NCBI RefSeq assembly: GCF_015477355.1
Contig: NZ_JADLRJ010000001.1
Location: forward strand, 248,001 to 312,000
DNA length: 64,000 nucleotides
Origin: Nocardia blacklockiae
GTDB taxonomy: Bacteria; Actinomycetota; Actinomycetes; Mycobacteriales; Mycobacteriaceae
Direction: 5' to 3'
Shown: piece by piece, positions 17,559-26,890 of the stretch
Position numbering within the stretch: the stretch's first letter is position 1
How the letters are laid out: the number at the start of each line of letters is the position of its first letter
Position numbers and translations under genes: made by a program
Notes under the pieces: generated by a model
The model's input: only the letters and a program-made list of their open reading frames with translations
Database searches by the model: none
What the model was told of the DNA's origin: nothing

Positions 17559-17673
17559 AATTTGTGCCGCGCGTGATCGAAACGCGCGGCCGGGCAGGGG
17601 AGTTGTGCCGCGCATCGACGGGATGCGCAGCAGGGCAGGGTGTTTGTGCCGCGCGCTGCGTAATGCCGCGGGG
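17551..17673 (+). repeat. Three tandem 41-bp hairpin-forming repeats
   Basis: Units at 17551-17591, 17592-17632 and 17633-17673 each read GGGCxGGG...TTGTGCCGCGC... and are all 41 bp long. In unit 1, GCCGCGCGT (17566-17574) pairs with ACGCGCGGC (17582-17590). In unit 2, GCCGCGCAT (17607-17615) pairs with ATGCGCAGC (17623-17631), eight of nine positions. Unit 3 is decayed. The first unit overlaps the terminator stem. Confidence 0.7.
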
Positions 17674-17703
17674 AGTCGTTGCGTGGGGCGAAAGTCCGGC
17701 GGC

Positions 17704-17967
17704 TCAGTCCCAGAGCGCGCCGCAGGGAAGGGGAGGCAGGTCCGGGGATACCTCGTCGTCGACCGTAACCACCAAGCCCACGCTCGCGAGCTCCGCCATG
17801 ATGTCCGCGATCTGTTCCGCGCAGGCCTGGTAGTCCATGGCGAACGCGCCGGTCTCGATCCGGATGTGCCGGACCCGCCGCGGTTTCCGTGCGGCCGGTC
17901 CGCCCGCACCCCGATACTCGGTAACCTCGTTACTCACCGGCGCGATCATGTCATCGTCCTGCCTCAC
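17704..17967 (-). CDS. Small hypothetical protein coupled to the CoxG-like gene
   Basis: 87 residues. The GTG at 17967 overlaps the stop of the preceding CoxG-like gene as GTGA; an ATG at 17949 is an alternative. The basic middle ([17 protein letters not shown]) is followed by an amphipathic stretch ([23 protein letters not shown]) and a short Pro-rich tail. It is the last gene of the molybdenum hydroxylase operon. No known family is recognised. Confidence 0.6.
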   Translation of the reverse strand: MRQDDDMIAPVSNEVTEYRGAGGPAARKPRRVRHIRIETGAFAMDYQACAEQIADIMAELASVGLVVTVDDEVSPDLPPLPCGALWD

Positions 17968-18641
17968 CGCGCGAGCCGGGCGACTCGCTTTCGACGGAAG
18001 TGCGCGACGAGTAGGCCGGCGACCAGCAGCACGGCCAGGCCGCCGTAGCGGGTGGCGTTGTTCGCGCCCGCGGCGGCGAGGATGTCGATCGGCTCGGCCG
18101 CCTTGCGCGGCGCGGGACTCTCGGAAGTCGTTGCGGCGGAGTCGTTCTCCGCCGTGCCGGGAAAGGCCGAGACGGTGCCGGGTGGCGCGGCGGGCGTCGC
18201 CGCGGTGATCTCGTCGGCCAGATTGGTGGCGAACTGGCCGATCAGCGTGCCCGCTACATCGGCCAGCGCACCGCGCCCGAACTGCGCCGGCTTGCCGGTG
18301 ATCGACAGGTCGGTGTCGACGAAAACGTCGGTGGCGCCGTCGGATTCGACGAGCTTGCAGGTGATGGTCGCCTTCGCGGTGCCGTTGCCGCGGGTCTCCC
18401 GGCCGCGGCCCTCGAGCACCGCGATACCGGCCGCCTCGTCCTGCGACACGACCTTGATGATGCCGCTGTAGCTCAATCCGACCGGTCCGAGCTTGACCTT
18501 GATCTTGCCGTGGAAGTCGTCGCCCTCGCGGGAGGTGATGGTGGCGCCGGGCACGCAGGGCGCGATGCGTTCCAGGTCGAGCAGCACCGACCAGGCCTGT
18601 GCGGCCGGGACCGGGATGCTGAAGGTGTTGTCGAGTTTCAT
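17964..18641 (-). CDS. CoxG-like SRPBCC protein with C-terminal membrane anchor
   Basis: 225 residues. The N-terminal ~145 residues match the CoxG/SRPBCC fold: [27 protein letters not shown], then [13 protein letters not shown] and a final helix [16 protein letters not shown] Pro/Ala/Ser linker leads to one C-terminal transmembrane segment ([17 protein letters not shown]) and a basic end. CoxG proteins recruit or help mature molybdenum hydroxylases at the membrane. It follows the small Fe-S subunit gene by ten bases. Confidence 0.88.
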   Translation of the reverse strand: MKLDNTFSIPVPAAQAWSVLLDLERIAPCVPGATITSREGDDFHGKIKVKLGPVGLSYSGIIKVVSQDEAAGIAVLEGRGRETRGNGTAKATITCKLVESDGATDVFVDTDLSITGKPAQFGRGALADVAGTLIGQFATNLADEITAATPAAPPGTVSAFPGTAENDSAATTSESPAPRKAAEPIDILAAAGANNATRYGGLAVLLVAGLLVAHFRRKRVARLAR

Positions 18642-18651
18642 GGGAAGTCCT

Positions 18652-19131
18652 TCACAGGGTGTGGTTCGCGTCGGCCGCGGCGCGCACCGCGCGGATGATG
18701 CCCTGGTATCCGGTGCAGCGGCAGAGGTTGCCGGAGACGGCGTCGCGGATCTCGGCGTCGGTCGGGTCGGGATTGTCGCGCAGGAACGCGGTGACCGACA
18801 CGATGAAGCCGGGAGTGCAGAAGCCGCACTGCAATCCGTGCTCGTCGCGGAAGGCCGCCTGCACCGGCGACAGTTCCCCGTCGGGTCCGGCCACGCCCTC
18901 GACGGTGGTCAGTTCGGCGCCGTCGGCCTGCGCCGCGAACACCAGGCAGGAACGCACCGCGGCACCGTCCAGCAGCACCGTGCAGGCGCCGCAGACGCCG
19001 TGCTCGCAGCCCAGGTGGGTGCCGGTGAGGCCGCAGCGTTCGCGCAGATAGTCGGCCAGGGTCAGGCGGGCGGGCACCCGGTCGGTGCGCCGCGCGCCGT
19101 TGACGCGGACCTCGATGTCGACCTCAGTCAT
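18652..19131 (-). CDS. Molybdenum hydroxylase small subunit, two [2Fe-2S] clusters (CoxS-like)
   Basis: 159 residues, the standard length. The plant-type cluster ligands are in GCEHGVCGACTVLLDG plus the later Cys of VRSCLVF. The second cluster is bound by CGFCTPGF and NLCRCTGYQGI. It carries electrons from the molybdenum site to the FAD subunit. Its ATG (19131) overlaps the stop of the FAD-subunit gene by eight bases. Confidence 0.95.
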   Translation of the reverse strand: MTEVDIEVRVNGARRTDRVPARLTLADYLRERCGLTGTHLGCEHGVCGACTVLLDGAAVRSCLVFAAQADGAELTTVEGVAGPDGELSPVQAAFRDEHGLQCGFCTPGFIVSVTAFLRDNPDPTDAEIRDAVSGNLCRCTGYQGIIRAVRAAADANHTL

Positions 19132-19999
19132 TGCTCGCCTCCTGTACGGCGCGCCGCCAGGCGCGCGCCAGCATTGCCGCCCCGACCCGGCGCCGGTAGT
19201 CGGCGGAGCCGTGGACGTCCGAGGAGACGGAGTCGAGCCCGCTCGTCGCCGAACGGCCCACCTCCTCGGCGGATATCGCCTCGATCGGGCGGCCCGCCAG
19301 CTCGGCCTCGGTCCCGGACGCGCGCACCGGGGTGGGCGCGAGTCCGAACAGGCCGATCGCGCACCGGTCGACGCGCGAGTCGGCGTCGAGCCGCACCGCC
19401 ACGGCGGCCCCGGCCATCGCGAAATCGCCCTTGCGCCGGGCGAATTCCTCGATCGCGAAACCGCAGCGGCCGCGCCACACCGGGAAGGTGATCGCGGTGA
19501 CGATCTCGTCCGGGGCCAGCTCGGTGGTCCACATGCCGGTGAAGAACTCCGCGGCGGGAATCGTCCGTGTCCCGCGCGCGGACAAGGCCTCGATCCCGGC
19601 GTCGAGGGTCAGCGCGACCACGGGGTATTCGGCCGCGGCGTCGGCGTGCGCGATCGCGCCGCCGATCGTGCCGCGGTTGCGGATCTGGAAGTGCCCGATC
19701 AGCGGCGTGGCCCGCGACAGCAGCGGTACCGCGCGGCGCACCTCCTCGGACTCGCCGACGGCGGAATGCGTTGTGCCCGCGCCGATCCGGATCGAGTCGG
19801 GCCCGGACTCGATGCCGCGCAACTCGGTCGGCCGGCGGAGGTCGACGAGGTGGTCGAAGACGGCCAGTCGCAGCGCCAGCATCGGCACCAGACTCTGGCC
19901 GCCGGCGATGACCTTGGCCTCGTCGCCCAGATCGGCAAGCAGCGCAACGGCTTCCGCCGCGGTGGACGGCGCGTGGTATTCGAAGGCGGCCGGTTTCAT
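19124..19999 (-). CDS. Molybdenum hydroxylase medium subunit, FAD-binding (CoxM-like)
   Basis: 291 residues from ATG 19999, overlapping the large-subunit stop (ATGA). It has the two FAD-binding signatures of this family, VIAGGQSLVPMLALR near residue 30 and TIGGAIAHADAAAEYP near residue 110. It passes electrons from the iron-sulfur subunit to an external acceptor. Confidence 0.94.
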   Translation of the reverse strand: MKPAAFEYHAPSTAAEAVALLADLGDEAKVIAGGQSLVPMLALRLAVFDHLVDLRRPTELRGIESGPDSIRIGAGTTHSAVGESEEVRRAVPLLSRATPLIGHFQIRNRGTIGGAIAHADAAAEYPVVALTLDAGIEALSARGTRTIPAAEFFTGMWTTELAPDEIVTAITFPVWRGRCGFAIEEFARRKGDFAMAGAAVAVRLDADSRVDRCAIGLFGLAPTPVRASGTEAELAGRPIEAISAEEVGRSATSGLDSVSSDVHGSADYRRRVGAAMLARAWRRAVQEASND

Positions 20000-22344
20000 C
20001 GGTTCCCCTCCCCGGCGGCGCGGGCCCGCTCGATCATGGTGACGATCCGCGACGGCGACAGCGGCAGCTCACGGATCTCCACGCCGAACGGCGCGAGCGC
20101 GTCGGCGACCGCGTTGAGGACCGCCGGGGTGGAGCCGATGGCGCCGCCCTCGCCGACGCCCTTGAAGCTGCCGGGCCCCGGGCTCGGCGTCTCGACGTGC
20201 CCGACCTCGATGGTCGGCACTTCCGCCGCCGTGGGCAGCAGATAGTCCAGAAACGTTGTCGCCACGGGGTTTCCGCTCTCGTCGTAGGCGAGGTGCTCGT
20301 AGAGCGCGCCGCCGATGCCCTGCACGGTGCCGCCGTAGATCTGGCCCTCCACCACGCTCGGGTTGATCATGGGGCCGCAGTCCTCGCTGACGATGTAGCG
20401 CAGCAGCGTCACCTGGCCGGTCTCGATGTCGACCTCGCAGGTGCACACGTGGGTCGCGTTGGCCCAGATGGCGATCTGCGGCGTCTTGTACCGCCCGGAG
20501 GACTCCAGGCCGGGCGACATGCCCGGTGGCAGCGAATCCGCTTGGAAATAGGCGATATCGGCGATCTCGGCCAGGGTGAGGGTGGCCTCCGGGTTGCCGC
20601 GCACGGTGGCGCGGCTCGCGGCGAACTCGATCTCCTCCGGCGTGGTGTTCAGGCGGTGCGCGGCGATGGCGCGGATCTTCTCGCGCAGCACCGAGGCGGT
20701 CTGCTCGATGGCGCCCGCGGTCATCGAGCCCGACCGGCTGCCGCCGGTGCCGCCGCCGAACGGGGTGATCGCGGTGTCGCCCTGGATGGTTCGCACGTCG
20801 GCGAGTGTCGCGCCGATCGCGTCGGCGGTGAGCTGCACGACGGTGGTCTCGAGGCTGTTGCCGGCCGAACCGCCCGCGACGTAGACGTTGACCTTGCCGC
20901 TCGGCTCGATCCGGATGGTGGCGCCCTCGGTGGCCAGGAACGGGCTGGCGCCGGTGGTCGGCTCCAGATAGGTGCAGGTGCCGACGCCGAGATAGCGGCC
21001 CTGGGCGCGGGCCGCGCGCTGGTCCGCGCGGAACGCCTCGTAGTCCAGCATCTCGATCGCCTGCTCCAGGGTCTCCAGCGGCGACACGTGGTCGTGCGGC
21101 ATGCCGTTGGCGTTGGCGCGCGGGAATTCGTCGCGCCGCAACATGTTCCGCCGCCGCAGCTCGATCGGGTCGATGCCGAGCTGCCGGGCCGCGTGGTCGA
21201 GCAGCACCTCGCGGCTGACCGACTCGAACTGCCACGGCCCGCGATAGGCCACCCGCCCGACGGTGTTGGAGTACAGGAACTTCGCGTGGAACGAGGCCTC
21301 GGTGATCCGGTACGGCCCGGGGAACAGCATGCCGACCGGGATGCCGCCGACGATCGGTGAGGGCGTCGGATAGGCGCCGACATTCTGGACGTGCGCGATG
21401 GACGCGGCCAGGATGGTGCCCTCGGCGTCGAACGCCATGGCGACCTCGGCGTGCTCGTGCCGGGACATGCCCGAGGCCATCAGGTTCTCCTGGCGGTCCT
21501 CGATCCACTTGACGGCGAGGCCGAGCTTGCGGGCGGCCAGCAGGGCGCAGGTCTCCTCCCGCAGGGGCAGCTGCTTGAGCCCGAAGCCGCCGCCGGTGTC
21601 GCGGGCGATGACCCGGACCTGGTGCTCGTCGATGCCGAGCAGCCGGGCGCAGAACGCGCGCACCTCGTGCGGGGACTGGGTGGAGATCCAGATCGTCATC
21701 TCCGCGGTGGGCGCCGACCACTCCGCGACGACGCCGCGGGTTTCCATCGGCACCGGCAGATAGGCCTGCTGAAAGATCTCCTGCCGCACCACATGTGCGG
21801 CCGAGTCGAAGATCGGCGCCAGGTCCGCGGCGGGGCGGCCGCCCATCTCCCCGGCCGAATTGCCCGCGAAACCGGCATGGACCAGGTTGGGGGACTCGGC
21901 GGCGGTGGTGTAGTCGACCACCGGGTCCAGGGGGTCGTAGTCGATGACGATCTGCTCGACCGCGTCCTCGGCCACGTACCGGTCGACGGCGATCACCAGC
22001 GCGACCGGGTCGCCGACGAACCGGACCTCCTCCTCGGCCAGCGGCGGCCGGGGGATGGGCGGCATGCCCGCCATGTCCAGGTCGTAGGAGATCTCGTGCG
22101 CGCCGGGGTTGAGGTCGGCGGCGGTGTAGACGGCGAGCACCCCGTCCAGCTCGAGCGCGGCGGACACGTCGATCTCGCCGATCCGGGCGCGGGGCAGCGG
22201 GCTGCGCACGAAGCAGGCGTGCGCCATGCCGGGGCGGGTGACGTCGTCGACGAAGGTGCCCGCGCCGGTGACCAGGCGGGCGTCCTCGAGGCGCGGCACC
22301 CGCGTGCCGACGACGGTGCTGGTGGCGGTTTCCGTGGTGCTCAT
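19996..22344 (-). CDS. Molybdenum hydroxylase large subunit (CoxL/xanthine-dehydrogenase family)
   Basis: 782 residues from ATG 22344; the longer frame to 22455 runs into the promoter. It has the large-subunit features GTRVPRLEDARLVTGAGTFVDD at the N-terminus, DTGGGFGLKQ, and the GVGEGG motif with the catalytic Glu near the C-terminus. The active-site loop reads AYRGPWQ instead of the AYxCSFR of form I CO dehydrogenase, so CO oxidation is unlikely. Hydroxylation of an aromatic or heterocyclic or acyl substrate with water-derived oxygen is more plausible. The operon order is large, medium, small, CoxG, small hypothetical. Confidence 0.93.
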   Translation of the reverse strand: MSTTETATSTVVGTRVPRLEDARLVTGAGTFVDDVTRPGMAHACFVRSPLPRARIGEIDVSAALELDGVLAVYTAADLNPGAHEISYDLDMAGMPPIPRPPLAEEEVRFVGDPVALVIAVDRYVAEDAVEQIVIDYDPLDPVVDYTTAAESPNLVHAGFAGNSAGEMGGRPAADLAPIFDSAAHVVRQEIFQQAYLPVPMETRGVVAEWSAPTAEMTIWISTQSPHEVRAFCARLLGIDEHQVRVIARDTGGGFGLKQLPLREETCALLAARKLGLAVKWIEDRQENLMASGMSRHEHAEVAMAFDAEGTILAASIAHVQNVGAYPTPSPIVGGIPVGMLFPGPYRITEASFHAKFLYSNTVGRVAYRGPWQFESVSREVLLDHAARQLGIDPIELRRRNMLRRDEFPRANANGMPHDHVSPLETLEQAIEMLDYEAFRADQRAARAQGRYLGVGTCTYLEPTTGASPFLATEGATIRIEPSGKVNVYVAGGSAGNSLETTVVQLTADAIGATLADVRTIQGDTAITPFGGGTGGSRSGSMTAGAIEQTASVLREKIRAIAAHRLNTTPEEIEFAASRATVRGNPEATLTLAEIADIAYFQADSLPPGMSPGLESSGRYKTPQIAIWANATHVCTCEVDIETGQVTLLRYIVSEDCGPMINPSVVEGQIYGGTVQGIGGALYEHLAYDESGNPVATTFLDYLLPTAAEVPTIEVGHVETPSPGPGSFKGVGEGGAIGSTPAVLNAVADALAPFGVEIRELPLSPSRIVTMIERARAAGEGNR

Positions 22345-22527
22345 CGGGCGGCTCGCCGCCCGCGCCGCCCGGCGCCGCCGGGCAACGGTCTGGTCGAAAA
22401 CATCCGGCTGATCCTTCTGTTCGCCTCGGATACGGACCGAGCGCCTGCTGAGCATGTGTCTAGCATTAGCGTTCCCGCAGTGTCAATGTCATATATGTCG
22501 AATATGAGTATGACGCTAGAATGTTAT

Positions 22528-22542
22528 GAGAATACCATTCTC
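22528..22542. promoter_or_regulatory. GAGAATNNNATTCTC palindrome, site 1 (perfect)
   Basis: GAGAATACCATTCTC lies in the divergent region between the molybdenum hydroxylase large-subunit gene (start 22344) and the XdhC-like gene (start 22627). It is one of four perfect copies in the window. The flanks are AT-rich for this genome, as expected of a promoter. Confidence 0.75.
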
Positions 22543-22626
22543 GCTCAGGTTCGGGCCCGGGTCGCCCGCATTCGAGACGGGAGCCGGCCACACCGCCGTG
22601 CGGCCGACGATCGCCGGGAGGTCACC

Positions 22627-23772
22627 GTGCGCGAACTCGCCGCGGAGCTGATGCGCTGGCATGCCGCGCACACCGTCTACGCGCTCGCCACGATCGTGGG
22701 CGTGCGCGGCAGCGCGCCCCGGCCGCTGGGGGCCACGATGGCGGTGGACCGGGCCGGGACCGTGCGCGGCAGCCTGTCGGGCGGCTGCGTCGAGGGCGCG
22801 GTCTACGAGCTGTGCCAGGAGGTCCTCTCCTCGGGCGCCCCCGCCCGCCGCACCTTCGGTTTCAGCGCCGACGACGCCTTCGCCGTCGGCCTCACCTGCG
22901 GCGGTGAACTCGACGTCTTCGTCCAGCGCGTCACCCCCGACTCCTATCCCGCGATCGAGGCGGCGTCGGACACCGCCCACCCCGCGGCCGTGGTCCGCGA
23001 CCTGGAGACGGGCGCGATCACGACGCTGCGGGTCGGAGCGGAAACCGGTGGGGGAGAGACGAATCGCCGCGGTGCGGGGGAGGTGGGTGACATCGGTTGG
23101 GTCGGTGCGGGCTTGGATCCCGCCGTGGCGCGGGAGGCGCTGGCGATGCTGGACACCGGTGCGACGGGGCTGCGGGTGATCGGCTGCGCGGACCGGGAGC
23201 GGACGGTGTTCGTGCACTCCTTCGCGCCGCCGCCGCGCATGATCGTCTTCGGCGCAACGGATTTCGCCGTGGCGCTGTGCCGGGTGGGGAAACTGCTGGG
23301 GTATCGGGTGACGGTGTGCGAGCCGCGGCCCGCGTTCGCCGACCGGGCGCGGGTGCCCGCGGCCGACGAGGTGGTGCGGGACTGGCCGCATCGCTACCTC
23401 GCCGCGACGCCGGTCGACGCGCGCACCGTGCTCTGCGTCCTCACTCACGACCCCAAGTTCGACATTCCCGTGCTGAGCACCGCCCTCCGGCTGCCGGTGG
23501 CCTATGTGGGTGCGATGGGTTCGCGCCGCGCCGACCGGGAACGCCGCGCCCAGCTGCGCGCCGCCGGGCTCACCGACGCCGAATTGGCCCGGCTGCGTTC
23601 CCCGATCGGTCTCGAGCTGGGCGGCCGGACCCCCGAGGAGACCGCCGTGGCGATCGGCGCGGAGATCGTCGCCGTGCGCCGCGGCGGCTCCGCGCGGCCG
23701 CTGTCCACGACCGAGCGGCCGATCCACTCGGAGCAGGGATCTCCGACCCCGCGACGTGTTGCCGCGACGTGA
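22627..23772 (+). CDS. XdhC/CoxI-family molybdenum cofactor maturation protein
   Basis: 381 residues from GTG 22627, with GGGAGG at 22615-22620. The N-terminal XdhC part has VRGSAPRPLGATMAV and GSLSGGCVEGAVYE. The C-terminal Rossmann part has HDPKFDIPVLSTAL, then YVGAMGSRRADRERR, the family signature. These proteins load sulfurated molybdenum cofactor into hydroxylases. It is divergent from the hydroxylase operon and shares the palindrome-containing promoter region. Confidence 0.92.
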   Translation: MRELAAELMRWHAAHTVYALATIVGVRGSAPRPLGATMAVDRAGTVRGSLSGGCVEGAVYELCQEVLSSGAPARRTFGFSADDAFAVGLTCGGELDVFVQRVTPDSYPAIEAASDTAHPAAVVRDLETGAITTLRVGAETGGGETNRRGAGEVGDIGWVGAGLDPAVAREALAMLDTGATGLRVIGCADRERTVFVHSFAPPPRMIVFGATDFAVALCRVGKLLGYRVTVCEPRPAFADRARVPAADEVVRDWPHRYLAATPVDARTVLCVLTHDPKFDIPVLSTALRLPVAYVGAMGSRRADRERRAQLRAAGLTDAELARLRSPIGLELGGRTPEETAVAIGAEIVAVRRGGSARPLSTTERPIHSEQGSPTPRRVAAT

Positions 23773-23871
23773 TCTCCCCGCGCCCGCCGACCTCCGCGGG
23801 CACCGCTGTGAGCTGGCGTTCACCAATAGTGGTATTGGCATTCTCCATTTTCGGAAGTAGCATATTCAACG

Positions 23872-25449
23872 ATGGACAACCAAGTGCACACCTCGTCCGG
23901 CATCCCGCTGGATCCGGTCTACGGGCCGGACCATCGGCGCGGCGATCCGCCCGCCCCGGGTGCCTATCCCTTCACCCGCGGCAACTTCGCCACCGGATAT
24001 CGCGGACGGCTGTGGACGTTCCGGCAGTACTCCGGCTTCGGCACGGCGGAGGAGTCCAACCAGCGCTACCGCTACCTGCTCGCGCAGGGTGGCACGGGTC
24101 TGTCGGTGGCGCTGGATCTGCCCACCCAATGCGGTTACGACTCCGACGATCCCGAGGTGAGCGAGGAGGTGGGCCGGGTCGGCGTCGCCGTCGACACGCT
24201 CGCCGACGCCGAGGTGCTGTTCGACGGCATCCCGCTGGACGAGATCAGCACCAGCTTCACCATCAACGGCACGGCCGCGATCCTGCTGGCCTTCTACGTC
24301 GCGGCCGCGGAGAAGAAAGGTGTGCCGCGCGAGAAGCTCACCGGCACAATCCAGAACGACATCCTCAAGGAGTACGCCTCGCGCGGCACCTGGATCTGGC
24401 CGCCGGAGCCCTCGCTGCGGCTGATCGCCGACACCATCGAGTTCTGCGCGGCCGAGGTGCCGCGGTTCAACGCGATCTCGGTGGCGGGCGCGCACTTCCG
24501 CGACGCCGGCGCGAATGCCGTGCAGGAGATGGCGTTCACCCTCGCCGACGGAGTCACCTACTGCGACACCGTGATCGCGCGCGGCCGGATGACCATCGAC
24601 CAGTTCGCGCCGCAGATCTCGTTCTTCTTCTACACCCACGGCGACTTCTTCGAGGAGATCGCGAAATACCGTGCGGGACGGCGTCGCTGGGCCACCATCG
24701 TGCGCGAGCGCTACGGCGCGACCACAGCGAAGGCCTCGATGTTCCGGTTCGGCTGCGTCGCCGGGGGCGCGTCGCTGTATGCGCCGCAGGCACAGAACAA
24801 CCTGGTCCGCGTCGCCTACGAGGCGATGGCCGCGGTGCTGGGCGGCGTGCAGTCGATGTTCACCGCCGCCTGGGACGAGCCGTTCGCGCTGCCGAGCGAG
24901 GAGTCGGCGACCCTCGCCCTGCGCACCCAGCAGATCCTCGCCTACGAGACCGGGGTGACGCGGGTGGCCGACCCGCTCGGCGGCTCCTATTTCGTGGAGG
25001 GTCTCACCGACGCCACCGAGGCCAAGATCATCGAGATCATGCACGACCTGGAGGAACACGGCGGCATGGTCCGGTGCATCGAGGACGGCTATCTGCAGGG
25101 CCTGATCGCCGACGAGGCCTACCGGCTGCATCAGGCGGTCGAGTCCGGCGAGCATCCGGTGGTCGGGGTCAACCGCTTCGTCTCCGACGAGCCCGCGCCC
25201 GACATCGGCACCTACGAACTGGACGCCGACGGCCGCGAGCGGCAATTGAAGCGCTTGGCGCGAGTGAAGTCCGAACGCGATGCCGCGGCGGTGCGCGACG
25301 CGCTCACCGCCCTGTCGCTGGCCGCAGAGGGAGACGCGAACCTCATGCCTCATCTGATCGACTGTGCCAAGGCGTACTGCACGGTCGGCGAGATCACGGC
25401 CGCGCTGAAAGCGGTGTGGGGCGAGTTCCAGCAGCCGGTGGTGTTCTGA
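23872..25449 (+). CDS. B12-dependent acyl-CoA mutase, catalytic subunit (methylmalonyl-CoA mutase family)
   Basis: 525 residues: the TIM-barrel substrate domain alone, with the B12 domain encoded by the next gene. Family motifs include PFTRGNFATGYRGRLWTFRQY, GTIQNDILKEY and NISV-type AISVAGAHFRDAGA. From memory of Propionibacterium MutB, Tyr89 corresponds to Tyr53 (RQY) and Arg207 to Arg171 (SRGTW). Tyr243 is replaced by Ala207 (GAH), while the following His is kept. The pattern is unlike isobutyryl-CoA or 2-hydroxyisobutyryl-CoA mutases and is not fully methylmalonyl-CoA-like. It is probably a carboxylated or bulkier acyl-CoA isomerase. MeaB is encoded at 34278-35243. Confidence 0.9.
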   Translation: MDNQVHTSSGIPLDPVYGPDHRRGDPPAPGAYPFTRGNFATGYRGRLWTFRQYSGFGTAEESNQRYRYLLAQGGTGLSVALDLPTQCGYDSDDPEVSEEVGRVGVAVDTLADAEVLFDGIPLDEISTSFTINGTAAILLAFYVAAAEKKGVPREKLTGTIQNDILKEYASRGTWIWPPEPSLRLIADTIEFCAAEVPRFNAISVAGAHFRDAGANAVQEMAFTLADGVTYCDTVIARGRMTIDQFAPQISFFFYTHGDFFEEIAKYRAGRRRWATIVRERYGATTAKASMFRFGCVAGGASLYAPQAQNNLVRVAYEAMAAVLGGVQSMFTAAWDEPFALPSEESATLALRTQQILAYETGVTRVADPLGGSYFVEGLTDATEAKIIEIMHDLEEHGGMVRCIEDGYLQGLIADEAYRLHQAVESGEHPVVGVNRFVSDEPAPDIGTYELDADGRERQLKRLARVKSERDAAAVRDALTALSLAAEGDANLMPHLIDCAKAYCTVGEITAALKAVWGEFQQPVVF

Positions 25450-25865
25450 TGGCCGAATCGGAACAGCGTCCCGCCCGCGTGCTGGTCGCCAAGCCGGGCC
25501 TCGACGGGCACGACCGCGGCGCCAAGATCGTCGCGCGAACGCTGCGCGACGCCGGATTCGAGGTGGTGTACACCGGGATTCGCCAGCGCGTGGAGGACAT
25601 CGTCTCGATCGCGCTGCAGGAGGACGTGGCCGTGGTGGGCCTGAGCATCCTCTCCGGCGCGCACGTCGCGCTGACCGCGCGGGTGGTGGACGCGCTGCGC
25701 GCCGCCGATGCCGGCGACATCGCGGTCGTCGTGGGCGGCACCATCCCGCGGGCCGATGTGCCGAAACTCCTGGAATGCGGTGCGGCGGCGGTCTTTCCGA
25801 CCAGCACCCCGCTGGAAACTCTCGTCACCGAGATCCGCGCGCTGACCGGAAGCGCGGCGAGATGA
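25449..25865 (+). CDS. B12-binding subunit of acyl-CoA mutase
   Basis: 138 residues. The start ATG shares one base with the large-subunit stop (TGATG). It has the base-off/His-on cobalamin motif DGHDRGAK (Asp-x-His-x-x-Gly) near residue 20, then VVGLSILSGAH and VVVGGTIPRAD, the full Rossmann-like B12 domain. It pairs with the preceding subunit, as in isobutyryl- and 2-hydroxyisobutyryl-CoA mutases. Confidence 0.94.
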   Translation: MAESEQRPARVLVAKPGLDGHDRGAKIVARTLRDAGFEVVYTGIRQRVEDIVSIALQEDVAVVGLSILSGAHVALTARVVDALRAADAGDIAVVVGGTIPRADVPKLLECGAAAVFPTSTPLETLVTEIRALTGSAAR

Positions 25866-25902
25866 CCCGCCGCGGAATCAATCCAGCCACAGTGGAGGCG
25901 AC

Positions 25903-26859
25903 GTGCGCATCGGAGTGATGATCGGGCCCGAGAAGGGCGACACCGGGCGCAAGCTGGAGCGGATGCTGCGCGACATCGAATGGGCCGAGTCCGCGGGCCT
26001 GGCGACGGCGTGGATTCCCCAGATACCCACCGATTTCGACGCGTTGATCACCGTCGCCGCGATGGGCCTGCGCACCTCCCGGATCGAGCTGGGCACCGCG
26101 GTGGTGCCGTTGCAGGCGCAGCATCCGATCGCCTTGGCGCGCCAGGCACTTTCGGCGCACGCCGCGGCCGGGGGACGGCTGGCGCTGGGCGTCGGGCCCT
26201 CGCACCACTGGATCATCCGCGACATGCTCGGCCTGCCCTACGAGAAACCGGCCGCCTACACCCGCGACTACCTCGAGGTGTTGCGCGCCGGGCTGAGCGG
26301 CCCCGGTTCGGTGGACGTGGAGAACGCGACGTTCACGGTGCACAACCCGCTCGATCTCGGGCCGGTGGCCCCGGTGCCGGTGCTGGTCGCCGCGCTGGGA
26401 CCGGTGATGCTGCGGATCGCGGGCGAGCAGGCCGACGGCACGGTGCTGTGGATGGCCGACGAACGCGCGATCTCCGAGCACGTCGTCCCCAAGATCAGCA
26501 AGGCCGCCGCCGACGCGGGCCGTCCCGCGCCGCGGGTGGTCGCCGGACTGCCGGTGTGCCTGTGCGAACCGGGCCGCGTGGCCGAGGCGCGGGCGCGCGC
26601 GAACCGCATTCTCGGGGAGGCCGAGGTGTCGCCGAACTATCAGCGGCTGCTCGAGCAGGGCGACGCCCGCGACATCGGGGATCTGTGCCTCGCCGGTGAC
26701 GAGTCCGAGATCGCGGCCGGACTGCGCCGCTACGCCGACGCCGGCGCCACCGACATCTCGGTGCGCTTGCTGCCGATCGGCGACACCCGCGACGAACTGG
26801 TCGCGTCCAAGCAGCGCACCCGGGAGATGATCGCGGGCCTGGCCCGCGAATTGCGTTGA
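25903..26859 (+). CDS. LLM-class (F420-dependent type) oxidoreductase
   Basis: 318 residues from GTG 25903. The luciferase-like TIM-barrel pattern is present: MRIGVMIGPEKGD, ELGTAVVPLQAQHPIALARQALS, GRLALGVGPSHHWI and CLAGDESEIAAGLRRYADAGAT. Mycobacteriales encode many of these enzymes and most use coenzyme F420. Between a mutase and a CoA-transferase it could oxidise or reduce a pathway intermediate, but the substrate is unknown. Confidence 0.87.
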   Translation: MRIGVMIGPEKGDTGRKLERMLRDIEWAESAGLATAWIPQIPTDFDALITVAAMGLRTSRIELGTAVVPLQAQHPIALARQALSAHAAAGGRLALGVGPSHHWIIRDMLGLPYEKPAAYTRDYLEVLRAGLSGPGSVDVENATFTVHNPLDLGPVAPVPVLVAALGPVMLRIAGEQADGTVLWMADERAISEHVVPKISKAAADAGRPAPRVVAGLPVCLCEPGRVAEARARANRILGEAEVSPNYQRLLEQGDARDIGDLCLAGDESEIAAGLRRYADAGATDISVRLLPIGDTRDELVASKQRTREMIAGLARELR

Positions 26860-26890
26860 GCCGCAGGCCGGACGGCGGGAAGGAGGAGCC

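Noticed and set aside
17551-17673. CRISPR array
   Set aside because: The repeats are directly adjacent without unique spacers, only three in number, and no cas gene is present.
19996-22344. CO dehydrogenase (form I) identity for the molybdenum hydroxylase
   Set aside because: The active-site loop is AYRGPWQ, not AYxCSFR, so CO oxidation is not supported.
23831-23845. A GAGAAT-type site upstream of the mutase gene
   Set aside because: Only the ATTCTC half is present; the left half matches three of six positions, too weak to list.
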